A stretch of DNA of 64,000 nucleotides from Vitellaria paradoxa (Eukaryota; Streptophyta; Magnoliopsida; Ericales; Sapotaceae), in assembly GCA_019916065.1 (NCBI GenBank), contig CM034234.1, forward strand, positions 6,856,342-6,920,341, written 5' to 3'. Shown here in pieces: positions 23,272 to 35,900 of the stretch (its first letter is position 1; each line of letters begins with the position of its first letter). A program made the translations under genes and the position numbers. The notes under the pieces are model-generated. The model saw nothing but the letters and a program-made list of their open reading frames with translations, did no database searches and was not told where the DNA came from.

Positions 23272-26200
23272 ATTTGACCAAAAGAGGATCAACTCTTCTT
23301 TCCAGAATCCTCAGCTCGTTAGCTCTGAGAATCTGTGGATTATTTTTGTATTCTGCTACTTAATGCATGCAATCAGAGTCACCACACATATATATATAGG
23401 CACACATATAGTCTGATGAATTATTGCACTCTCCATTTTTAGCACAAATATCGAGAAAATAATTAAAGGATGCTCATATGAGGCTTTAGTGATTTCAGAG
23501 GTTACACATCCACCTACCAGGGCTTTGTTTTATGTGGATTTCCACCTAAGCGTGGGGTATGAATCTTCAATTATTGAGGTCAGACATTGCAAGACGACTT
23601 TGACTGTGTGACTTGAGTAGTGGCAATTAATTATTATTCCGGACTCCTCCAAACTCAACCACCCACAAGCCGCCAACAACTTGAGAACTAAAATAATAAT
23701 CTAAGGAAATTGGAAAGAAAAGATCAAAAGTGACGCGTTTGCCCATCAGTTGAAGGAATTAAAAGAATCTCCAATTATTTTTTTTTTTTTTTAAGAAATG
23801 TGAGTGAAAAGGTGGTTAGCAACATGTTTAATTCAGTAGTCTTCTGTCTTACTTTGGAATTTTAATTTTAATTATCACTTATTATTTTACTCAGTTGAAA
23901 GCAGTAAAATATTTCTCATTCCAAACTCTTTCAATTGTACTTACCCCAAAAAAAAAACTCTTTCAAACGTAATAAATATATACATACTCGTTGTAACTAT
24001 TGTGACATATCATTGTTTTAATATAATATAACCGACCAATTAAATAAAAGCACGAATATATACATTTATAACCTTAATTGTTTAGTGATTAATTTTTTTT
24101 TCTTTTATAGGTAGGGTTTTCATAGATAGATATTAGTAGAAGTTTTTGATTCTTTAATTTACATGAATGTGCTCAATTGAATTTATAATAGGGCGACTTA
24201 TCAGTTGCATATTCACTCAAAATTATTGAGAGAAAAGAGTGTGAGATAAGAGATGAGAAATAGAAATGAAGTATTGGAGATTGGTTTTGATCTTCAATTT
24301 TCTTTGGATAATAAAAAAGGGGGGTTGAATTTTCTTTGACCATCCCTATAATTCAATGCAACTGTGTATCCAAAATGATTAATCTTCACGACAAAAGGTT
24401 AAAAGTGGACATTTCTATTACATTATCCATTTTTATTTTGTAAAACTATAATTATAAAATTACATGAATTGAAAATGTGAGAAAAAAAAAGTACTAATTT
24501 TAAATGATTTAACAAAGTCATATAACTTATGACAAAAATAAATGGAATAAGAGAATTTATATAGCCAATCCCAATTAATTTAAGATTAAAATTTTTATTA
24601 AATTGAGTTGATTTAAGTGCAATCTTTCCTCAATTAAATTGTTTAATTCCATACCCCTTAAAAAAATGTAAAAAGATCCACGGCACCTTCTTTTTTCAAC
24701 TTTTCCCCAAACCAAAGTTGAGATAAGAAATTTTTATTGTCAAAGTATGCATGGTATATGTGTGAAAAACTTTGAGGGTTAGTCCAATTAATTAAGTTTT
24801 GACCTTTGGTTGGTTGAGTTTTGATTTTGCTTAATAATCCTGAATATTAACACAACTAGTTAGGTTTTAAGTTTATTCTCTCATTTAGTAGTTCTAGTCT
24901 CTTTAAAATTAATATACAGTGACTCATTATTAATTTTAAAATTTAAAAAATTAATTGAGATAACCTAGACACCTAAATTATTTCCAAAAAAAAAAAAAAG
25001 AAAGGTTATATATGTGATGTAGGGGTAAGATCTCATCTAATGGAGTTGTCGTTTTCTCTCCTCTTTTAATCCCCAAAGAAAAAGGAAAGGTAGAACTATT
25101 TTTCCTCATTTCAGTTCTAGTCCAAAATAATCCTCAAAACAAAAGAGGGTCCAACCAGATACTGCTATAATAAAAAAGGTAGATTTGCTACCGTCGCAGA
25201 CAAAAGGAGAAACTAGCAGACAAACGAGAGGGTTCCCAAAAAAAACAGAAAAGAAAAAGGCATCCCATACTTTAGCCTTCGGTTTTATGCTGTCCAGCGA
25301 TCACTGAAGCCTATTTGTTACTGTGGAGTGGTCTAGCTTCAGTGATCTGCCATTCACTCAATCCACGAAAATCTTAAGAGACCCGTCTAGAAAGACTATC
25401 AGTGTCTAATTTTTATGTTTAATTTTTATATTTAATTTTTAATTTTTGTGTTTATTTTTTAATTTTTGATTTTTATTATATTAATTATTAAAAATAATTT
25501 AATCCAATAAAAATAAAATATATTAAACATAATTTATTATAATTATTTTTAAAAATAATTTAATAAAATATATTTCATGTTACTTAAATTAATTAATATA
25601 ATTAACTTAAGTGAATTTGATTTAATTAATTAATTATATTAATTAAATTTAATTGTTTGAATTATATTATTTTTTCAAAATAACCTATTCAGTAAAACAT
25701 ATTCAATAAAATTTAATTATATTATTTATTAAAAATAATTTATATTAAATTATTTTTATATTAATTTAATTTAATTAAATTAACTAAATGTACTTATTTT
25801 AATTATATTTTTATTAAAAATAATTTAATAAAATTTTTTATATTAATCTAACTAATTAAATTCAATTATAATTAATATAATTTAGTTAGTTAATTAATAA
25901 ATTTAGTATATAATTTAATGTATTAAATTAACTATTGATAACATTAATTATTATATGAATTATATTTAATATATTTTATAAATAAAATTATGTATTATTA
26001 ATTTAATATATTAATATATTTCATATATTAATTAGCGATGAACAAAGATGAATGAGAGGTAATAGTGGCAGTGGGAGACGATGGTAAGATGTTGTGACAA
26101 CCACTAGATAATGGTGATTGATAATTGTAACTGATAATAACTGAGTGAAAAAATGAAAACTTGAAAAAACATATTTTTTAAATTCTCATAATTTTTGAAA

Positions 26201-26927
26201 ATTTTAAAAACAGTTTTTATATTTTTGAAAACGAAAAACTAAAAATAAATTTACCAAATGAATTTTCATATTCAGTTTCCAAAAAAAAAAAAAATGAAAA
26301 CAAAAACAGAAAATTGAAAAAAAAAATAGTTGACAAATGAGCCCTTAAATAACTAGTCTTATGTGTGACCTAAATTTGTATTTATGAAATGACAAAATTA
26401 CCCTTTCACCCCCACAACAGAGAGAGATTGGCATAGCTTTGAAATCACTGTTACGACTTACAAGCGAAGCAAATACGAGAATCATCTGGACAGCCCTTCC
26501 ATCACCAAGTCTAGGGTTAATAGCTTATTGAGATATAGATGCAAAAAAAGACAAAGGCAACGAAGGTGTCAACAGAAATGTGTGAAATTCTTCTTTCCTT
26601 AGTCCAACAAGTAATACAGTCTGTGAGCTTGTTTCTACCTCACAGAAATGCTTACATTTCATACCTTAAAAATCAGAAGTTTTTACGAGTCATGAAAATG
26701 CTATCTTATTACTTACTATTTTCTTAAAAGATCATTTTCTTTTACACTTCACCCTTGCAATTCCACGCTGTCCTCCCACCATTTGAATCACAGATAAAGA
26801 GGCCGCTTCTCCTGCACCATATAATCGGAGACAAGCACCTAGAGTAGCTGCGAGGAACTCATTCACTGCATGAGCAAGCTATATGTGTGTCCGAGAGTGC
26901 TTCACAGAAGAGCAGGTCACCCCTAAG
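23272..26927. other. Intergenic, very AT-rich (notably 25390-26040)
   Basis: No gene was recognised. TTAATTAAATTTAATTA-like sequence dominates 25390-26040. A MITE-like stretch related in style to the Tourist-like family lies near 26140-26345 (ends ..ACAAATGAGCCCTTAAA). The last few hundred bases before 26927 probably contain the 3' UTR of the minus-strand gene. Confidence 0.45.
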
Positions 26928-29900
26928 TCAGTTGATCTCATAAAATACCCCGGGACTAAATTTCTTGCTTAGTGCCTCAGCAGCTGCTTCGACTCTCGCT
27001 TGATCCTGCAGCCAAATATGAGGTGGTCTTCATTAGCCAAAACAAATTGTACCGTTTAAATGGATTCTAACTACTTTTGAGATCCCGCGTAATTTATTTG
27101 CATACCTTCCCTTCAAAACTAATAACTAGGGATTCAATGCTTCTGGATTCGCGATAAGAACCTTGATTTTTCAAAGAAAATAACATGATTAGAAGAGAAA
27201 GAAACAGGATAGTATCATTCCTTAATCACCAGCTAATTCCAAAGACACTCACCTATGTAGATATCTGGGAATTCAAGACAAAGTTTGGATAGAGGTTGAG
27301 CAATTTCTACCTGTATTACACAGACACGAACAAATAATAGATGAAGCCAGATCCTAACACGAATGAGATATTCAAAAATTATACAATCAAGTATATTATT
27401 TCCTGAAACCAAACCCTAACAATAAAATTATAATTTTTTTTTTTTTTTTTTGACGACTCAGTGTTGGGGCCAACTTGCACACAACTTGATTAGTCCCCGA
27501 GCGCTCTGAAGTGAACAATCCCCCACTGACTCTCAAAAAATTTTTAACGTATGAAATATTGACCATTCCTGTACATTATAATAGCAAATTGACCATTCCT
27601 GTACATTATAATACTTCTCATATTTTATACAAAACAGGTCAGCTACTTACCCCATAAAAAAAAAAAAAAAAAGGTCAGCTAAACATCATTGAAATATCCA
27701 ATCTTGACAAATTAAATGCAATATTTACCTGTTTCCTAATTGAGACAAATATATTTCTAGGGGAACGAGGAAAAGGTAAATGAATAATACTGGAAAAAAA
27801 AGAGTCAAAAAGGAATTGGTTTGAGCACACTAACATGACAAGAAGATAAAGGTCAAATGCCAACTGGCTGAAGAGTCATGAGTAAAAGAGTTCTAATAAT
27901 GGCAATGCTTCTCACTAGTTTCTAATACCCAAATACTGAAATGGAACCCAAATACTGAAATGGAACCCTGATGACCTAAAATAATTGGTACATGCATAAA
28001 CTAGAGCATGGTAAAAAATCTACTCGTACGTGCCACCCATAATAGCACCAGTGAGTAATCCCCATAATAGCACCAGCGAATGATTTTCCACCAGTGAGTA
28101 ACCCCCATAATAGCACCAGCGAATGATTTTCCACCAGTGAGTAACCCCCATAATAGAACAAAACAAGACAAAAGAAAAATGGTTCTCTAGATATTGGAAG
28201 TAAATTCAACTGTTAGAAGACATCAAGTGATAAGCAAAACGTCAAACAGAAAATTATTCACATCAAGCAGAAATTGCCATAACAACAAAATCAAGGATAG
28301 TGTAAAAAAATAGCAAATCACATATTATAAAATTTCATACATACATCTGAGAGAGTCGTTTTCAGGCGCTTTGATACAAATGGTTCCGCCGAAACTAACA
28401 GCCCACTAGATCTTGTTAATTCAAACAGGCAATCCCACTCCCTGTGCAGCTCAATAACATTCGTTGCAGTAAGAATGATTACATTTAGACATTTGATCTA
28501 CAAGAAACAAAAATTTGATGTTAGTAATTGAAACTTTCCCATATTAAATCATATCAAATATATAGACCCATGCACAAGATTTTTCAGGGAAAATAAATAT
28601 TTCACCATAAATATTTTTACAACTTATAGGAAAATATATATATATATATATATATAAATGTTTATGTTTAATATATCAGTAGCAATAGAGTAATAGAAGT
28701 ATTACTGCCTTCTAAATAAATATTTAGAGCTTATTTGTTGGATTTCACACACTTACAAAATTATACACACTTAGTGTTTTAACAAAATTGAGTAATTTGA
28801 CAAACGCTTACCACCTTTTGTCATAACAAATTGATTTTTTTGAGCTTACACTTGTTCTTTATACAAATGATTGTATAAATCTCCATATGTTTAATTAGTT
28901 ACTTAATATGTGTCACGCCCCGAAATCCACGACCGGGACGTGAGAACGAAACCCAAAAATAAATATCAAAACATAAAAAATATACCATATTAGAGCGGAA
29001 GCTAATTAAAACAAGTATTATTCAATTTCTTGAATATTCAAAATACCTTTAAAATGCCCTAAAAATGGGCTACAAAACCATGCCACAAATATGGGCCCAA
29101 ATCAATACTCCATTACATTATAATTTAAATGTTGGAATGCAAAATAAAACAAATCGTCCAGCTATAACAATCCAAAACGGCTAGCTAACCTACTGGTCCA
29201 TCACGAGCATCAACCCCTGCATTACCAACTATAGTAGGGGGTGAAATATAGTAGGAGGTGAGCACTAAATTCCACATGTGCTCAGAAAGTGTTTATAAAA
29301 TATAATTTTTTAATCATGCAAGGCTATTAACACTAATTAATAAGAATAAAATTTAAAATCTTATAATTTTCAAAATATCCATATTCAATCATTACATTCG
29401 AATTATATAGTTACTTAGCCATGATTCAGCAGTCTCAAGGTAAAAATAAATCATATCACATTATTCACATCACCACACATCAATATCATACTATGGGTCA
29501 GGTACTCAGCAAGTTTAGTCTGTGGCCTCAGAACTAAACCCAAAATAAATCTCCAGGCTTAAGCCGTGGGGTACAACTAGTTCCGCAGTCCTAGATGTAC
29601 TCATCACATTTTCAGACCTCAGTCATGGGGTACAATTGGTCCTGCAGTCTCAAATGTACTCATCACATCCCCAGACCTCAGTCATGGGGTACAATTGATC
29701 CCACAGTCTCAAATGTACTCATTTGCCTTAGTAGGCAAACCGGTACCGCAATCCCGGTACTAAATATAAACTAAAATAAGTTGTATATACATTTTGTAGT
29801 CTACTGGTTATGCTAACCAACCTACGCAGGTTTTAGGGCTTTCAACCATTGGGCTCTATAACCCACTCTTTCTAATACCCTTAATGACCCCAATAACCCA

Positions 29901-32900
29901 AAAATCAAATCTCAAGTAATTCCTCTAATTAACAGCACAACATACACGAGTTCTCCCTAATTTGGTTTTTTTTTTTTTTTTTTTTTTTGTTCATCATTTA
30001 AATCAATAAGTCTTATGAAGTTAATTCTCCTGGGCCTAAGTTTCATGTTGCCCATCTATCAATATCATTCTCATTTCAACAATTATCAAATAAATCTCAT
30101 GCAACCACATTCAAGAATATATATACAACTAGCTTGATAAACAAAATTTTATATCTAGCATGTCATGACAAAGAAGGATTCAAGACATAAATTTTGATAA
30201 TTCATGAAAAATAGAAAATAAAATATTTTATGCTAATTCAAAAGCCTAAAATACTTATAATTAACTCCAGTTTCATAAAAACAAATTTTAAAATTTATTC
30301 ACAAAGCCATATAATACAGATTTTAAGAACACTAAATGGGTATTTCTGTTAGAACCATATTGAACAGCTCACTTTCACAATTTTTTATAAAATCCATTTT
30401 AAATCCAAAAATTTTGAAATTTTTACAGAAAGCTTATTCATATATCTAGTTTAACATATAAAAATTTCAAAAATGTTAGAATTTAGGAATTATATGATTT
30501 TATTTTCTATTTTGGATTGATATAAGATTAATTAGGATATTTCCTTATCTTGGTTTATTTCCTTATCTTGGTTTATTTCCTTATGTGATGTAAGTTTGGA
30601 ATTATAAATAAGACCTTAGGGAGAAGAGAAAATTCAATTCACTCTCTCCCTTTTTCTTCTTTCTTGTTTTTCAACTTGGTATCAGAGCACTATTACATAA
30701 AAAAAAAAAATTTTTTGGGCAGAAAGAGGGTCGGCGCCTCTGTCTCGCCGCCGGCCGATCCTCCGGTCGTCGGAATTGCTCGCCGACCATCCTAGGAGAG
30801 TCGCCGGCCGCCGACGACCCTCACCCACCTGAGCAGGTCACCGGAGTAGCACCGACGCGCCCTCACGCGCCGTCGGCCGCTGTTGGCCAGCCCTCACGCG
30901 CCAGCCTCCTCTTGGCGCGTGTAGGCGCGTGCACCTCCGGCGTGTCTCCGGCGTTGAACGGCGATGCTCGCCTGAAGTAGGAGAGTCAGCCCGTTGCTCC
31001 TAATCTGGTTCTTCCTGGTTGTTGGTGTGATTTGTTCTTGATCTTGATTCCCTTCGTTGACGGTTCTCTCTGCTGTTGCTGATCTGATTTGTCCGCTGTT
31101 GCTGATCTGGTTTGCTTCTTCGTTGCTGGTGTTCTGCTGCTGATATGATAATTGATCTGGTTCTCCTCGCTGCTTCTAATCTGGTTCTCTCTTCCTAATT
31201 GATTTGGTTTGCTCCTTCGTTGCTAATGATTTGTTGCTGCTTCTATTTACGGTTGCTGATCTGCTAATGCCGTGTTGATGCTCTACTGATCTAGTTACCC
31301 TATTCTCGTTGGTTGTTGATTTCGGTTTCCTGTTTATTTTTCATGGCCGAAGGGAAAATTAATGTTATTGAACCGAAATCCATATTAATGAAAGATGAAG
31401 ATGTTCCTCGTTCGATTACTTCTAAGAAATTAAATGGATTAAACTATTTGGCTTGGGCCCATGCCGTGAAAGTGTTTCTTCGTGGGAAGAAGAAACTAAA
31501 ATTTCTTACTAATCTTCCACCCAACTCAGATAATATTGAGTATGATGATTGGTTGAGTGAAGATTCTGTTGTTGTAGGCTGGTTATGGCACAGTCTTGAG
31601 CCCCACATTGCCACTACGGTAGAATTTTGTGATTCTTCAAAGAAAATATGGGATTCTCTTGCTGACTCATTCTCCCAACAGAGTAATGTCTCACGAGTGT
31701 TTGAGTTATATGAGCAGATTTTTGCAACCAAACAGGGTGGTCGTCCTCTTTCAGAATATTACAGTGTCCTTAAGAACCTTTGGAATCAACTGTTACAGTA
31801 TAGGCCCTTTAATACTGATCTTGAGCAACAAAAGCGACACTGGGAAGATTTTATGATTGCCTCCCTTCTCTCTGGGCTTGATATTGACCTCCGTGGCTTC
31901 AAAGATCAAATTCTTGCTAGTGAAACTTTACCTACAGCTGCCAATGCTTACTCTCGCCTTTTGAGATCATCCTTAGGTTATCATACTCAAAGTCAGGCCA
32001 CTACTTCTGAAACATCTGCCTTGATCTCCACTGACACTGTTACAGGAGCCTTTCGTGGTAGTATGCGTGGACGTGGTCGTTCTTCTCGAGGCTCGTCACG
32101 TGGTGGTCGATCTTCTCAAGGGCGAGGGGATCGGAAGTGCTCTCACTATGGTCGTACCAATCACACCGAGCCTTATTGTTGGGCCAAGTATGGTAAACCA
32201 GATCAAGCTCATCATGTGTCAGATGGTTCTACTCCTGTCACGTCCACCCAGTCGACACACACTGCTTCAGAACCTTCAAGTTCCAACAATGATCTTGCTA
32301 CCCAATTGAGTGAGCTATTGCAAACCCTTCGGAAACCTCATCCATCTACTTCCACTGTTACCTTGGCAAATTCAGGTAATATCGCTTGTACTGCTTCCAC
32401 TCCATCTTCCTGGGTCATTGATTCTGGTGCAAACTCTCATATTTCTGGTAAATCCTCCCTATTCTCTCATTTAAATCCCATTAATCATCATGTTGTTTTA
32501 GCTGATGGATCTTCCCGACCTGTACAAGGACAAGGAGTTATTTCTCCTCATCCTTCAATTCATTTACCTCAGTGTCTTTATGTACCTAATTTTCCATTCA
32601 ATTTACTTTCTGTTAGTCAATTAACCAAATCCTTACATTGTTCTGTAACCTTTTCTCCTACCTCTTGTGTATTTCAGGACCTCACGAACAAGAGGACGAT
32701 TGGTTTGGGGCATGAGAAAGACGGGCTCTACTATCTTGATCCAGCTAGCTTTTCTACTGCCGCTTCACCTGCTTTGAGTGCAACAGTCTCTCCACTCCAA
32801 TGGCATTTTCGTCTTGGGCATCCCTCATTAAATAAATTGAAGTCTGTCATTTCTCATTTAAGTCCTGTATCGAGTCTAGATTGTGAGGCTTGCCAGCTTG

Positions 32901-35900
32901 GCAAGCACCACCGTAGTTCTTTTTCTAGTCATAGTGTCAGTCGTCAACCAGAACCTTTTGATTTAGTTCATACTGATATTTGGGGACCATCTCGAATTAC
33001 TAGTATTAATGGTTTTCAATATTTTGTTATTTTTGTTGATGATCATTCCCGCATGACTTGGTTATTTTTGATGAAACAGAGGTCTGATTTACCATACATT
33101 GTGACTCGCTTTTATAATGAGATTCTTACCCAATTTAACAAACGTATCAAAATTTTTCGATCAGATAACGCTCTAGAATACGTACAATCTGTTATGGAAA
33201 CCTTTTGTACTGATCGGGGTATTATCCATCAGACCACATGTATTCATACCTCCCAACAAAATGGTGTCGCCGAGCGCAAACATCGTCATTTGCTCGATGT
33301 TGCTCGTACTATGATGTTTAATATGCATGTGTCCAAACCTTTTTGGGGAGATGCTGTTCTCACTGCTTCTTTTCTCATTAATAGGATGCCATCTGCTGTG
33401 TTAGATAACAAGTCTCCTTTTTCTATCTTGTATCCTGAAGGTAATTCTTTTCCTCTTACTTCTCGAGTCTTTGGTTGTGTGGCCTTTGTTCATAGTCTAG
33501 ATCCTGGTTTAGATAAGTTATCTCCTCGTTCTCGAAAATGCATGTTTTTAGGCTATTCTCGTACTCAGAAAGGGTACCGTTGTTATCACCCACCTTCTCG
33601 TAAGTATTTTATAAGTGCTGATGTTACATTTTTTGAATCTACACCCTTCTTCTCTGACTCTGGGACTCAATTATCCCCTGACTTACTGTCCCGCATTCAG
33701 GGGGAGTCATATCCTACTCGTGAGGGGGAGACCAGTCCGGGAAACCCGAGTCCTACATTACCTTTATCTTTTTCTCACCCTTCTGTGCAGGAATCTCAGC
33801 AAAATCAGTTACAGGTATACCAGCGGGATCAGAATAGACATGTTGTTTCTTATGACCCATCCAACTCGTCAGAATTGTCTGAGGTCCAAACCTCTACTCC
33901 ATCTCCCTCTAATGATAATTTACCCATTGCTCTATGCCGATGTAAGCGTACTTGCACCCAACATCCTCTTGCTAAATTTGTTTCATATCATCGTGCTTCC
34001 CCTTGTTTGTATTCTTTTATTTGTGCCTTGTCTTCAGTCTCCCTTCCAGTCTCATATCAAGCAGCGTTGTCTTCACCTGGGTGGAAGCGTGCCATGGATG
34101 AGGAAATGGAGGCACTTTATGCAAATCATACTTGGGACCTAGCCCAATTACCTTCCGGGAAGAAAACAGTGGGCTGTCGTTGGGTTTATAACGTCAAGTA
34201 TCTTCCGGATGGATCAGTTGAGCGGCTTAAAGCACGTCTTGTTGCTAAAGGCTATACTCAGACTTATGGCGTTGATTATCTAGAGACCTTCTCTCCAGTT
34301 GCTCGTCTCAATTCAGTTCGCATTCTACTTGCTGTAGCTGTAAGTCGATCTTGGCCACTCTACCAGCTGGATATTAAAAATGCTTTTCTTCATGGTGAAC
34401 TCCACGAAGAGGTTTATATGGATCAACCACCAGGTTATGTGGTTCCTGGGAGTGAACACTTAGTCTGCCGGTTACGTAAGTCCTTGTATGGTCTGAAACA
34501 ATCCCCCCGTGCTTGGTTTGATCGCTTCAGTGATGTTCTACTCAAGTATGGTCTACAACAGTCTACCTCAGATCATTCTGTCTTTACTCTGCATTCCTCT
34601 ATTGGTACAATTGTGTTGATTGTATATGTTGATGACATCATTATTTCGGGTGATGACGCCGCAGGCATTGCTGATTTAAAAACTCATTTGAGTCACCACT
34701 TTCACACCAAAGACTTGGGTGCCCTCCGTTACTTTCTTGGCATTGAAATAGCACGATCCAACACAGGACTTATGCTTTCCCAGCGCAAGTATGTTTTAGA
34801 TCTTTTATCTGAGACTGGCTTACTTGGCTCTCGGCCTGCTGAAACTCCCATGGATGCCTCTGTTAAACTTGATGCTACTACTGGCTCACCATTTTCTGAT
34901 GTGAGTCGATATCGACGACTAGTAAGGAAGTTGATTTATCTCACAGTTACTCGTCCTGACATTACTTATGCGGTCCATGTTGTCAGTCAATTTATGCATG
35001 CTCCTCGAGACACCCACTTTGAAGCAGTCTGTCGTATTCTACGTTATCTGAAGGGTGCTCCTGGTCGCAGTTTATTTTATCGTCCTTCTTCTCTATTGGT
35101 GTCCGGCTATAGTGACGCTGATTGGGCTAGAAATCGTGATGATCGAAGGTCCACTTCGGGTTACTGTACCTTTGTTGGTAATAATTTAGTTACTTGGCGC
35201 AGCAAGAAACAACAAGTTGTGGCTCGTTCAAGTGCTGAGGCTGAGTATCGTGCTATGGCTCATACTGCCTCTGAACTGCTCTGGGTTCGTTCACTACTTC
35301 GGGATTTTGGTGTTGATGTTCCTGCTCCAATGACTATGCATTGTAACAATCAAGTAGCCATCTTTATTGCAAATAATCATGTGTTTCACGAACGTACTAA
35401 ACACATTGAGGTTGATTGCCATTTTATTCGGGACTTATTACTTCGTAAAAAGCTGAGCACTCCGTTTGTTCGATCCTCTTCTCAATTGGCTGATCTTCTT
35501 ACAAAACCTTTGCCTCGGTCTTCATTTCAGAATCTCTCATCCAAGCTGGGCATTTTTGACTTATATGCTCCAGCTTCAGGGGGAGTGTTAGAATTTAGGA
35601 ATTATATGATTTTATTTTCTATTTTGGATTGATATAGGATTAATTAGGATATTTCCTTATCTTGGTTTATTTCCTTATCTTGGTTTATTTCCTTATGTGA
35701 TGTAAGTTTGGAATTATAAATAAGACCGTAGGGAGAAGAGAAAATTCAATTCACTCTCTCCCTTTTTCTTCTTTCTTGTTTTTCAACTAAAAATAATATC
35801 AACTTTTATTTATACCTTTTATACCAAATATCTGACTGTTGTCAGTACAGCAACGTAAACCAAGAAACCAAGTTTCAATATAAAATAAATTATTAGTCAA

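Larger units (their letters stand above)
30474..35788 (+). mobile_element. Complete Ty1/copia LTR retrotransposon
   Basis: 5315 bp with 203-bp LTRs (30474-30676 and 35586-35788), a PBS abutting the 5' LTR, a PPT abutting the 3' LTR and one long gag-pol frame in the order gag, protease, integrase, RT, RNase H. AAAAA at 30469-30473 and 35789-35793 is the probable 5-bp target duplication. The LTRs differ at 2 sites (30525/35637 A to G; 30616/35728 T to G), about 1%, so insertion is recent. It is nested in the solo-LTR-like sequence and lies antisense to the host gene. The gag and pol style suggest an RE1/Ale-type lineage, not confirmed. Confidence 0.95.

Noticed and set aside
33615..34142. A 175-codon frame overlapping the copia polyprotein
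   Set aside because: It is an out-of-frame shadow of gag-pol rich in Leu and Pro; no independent gene is plausible there.
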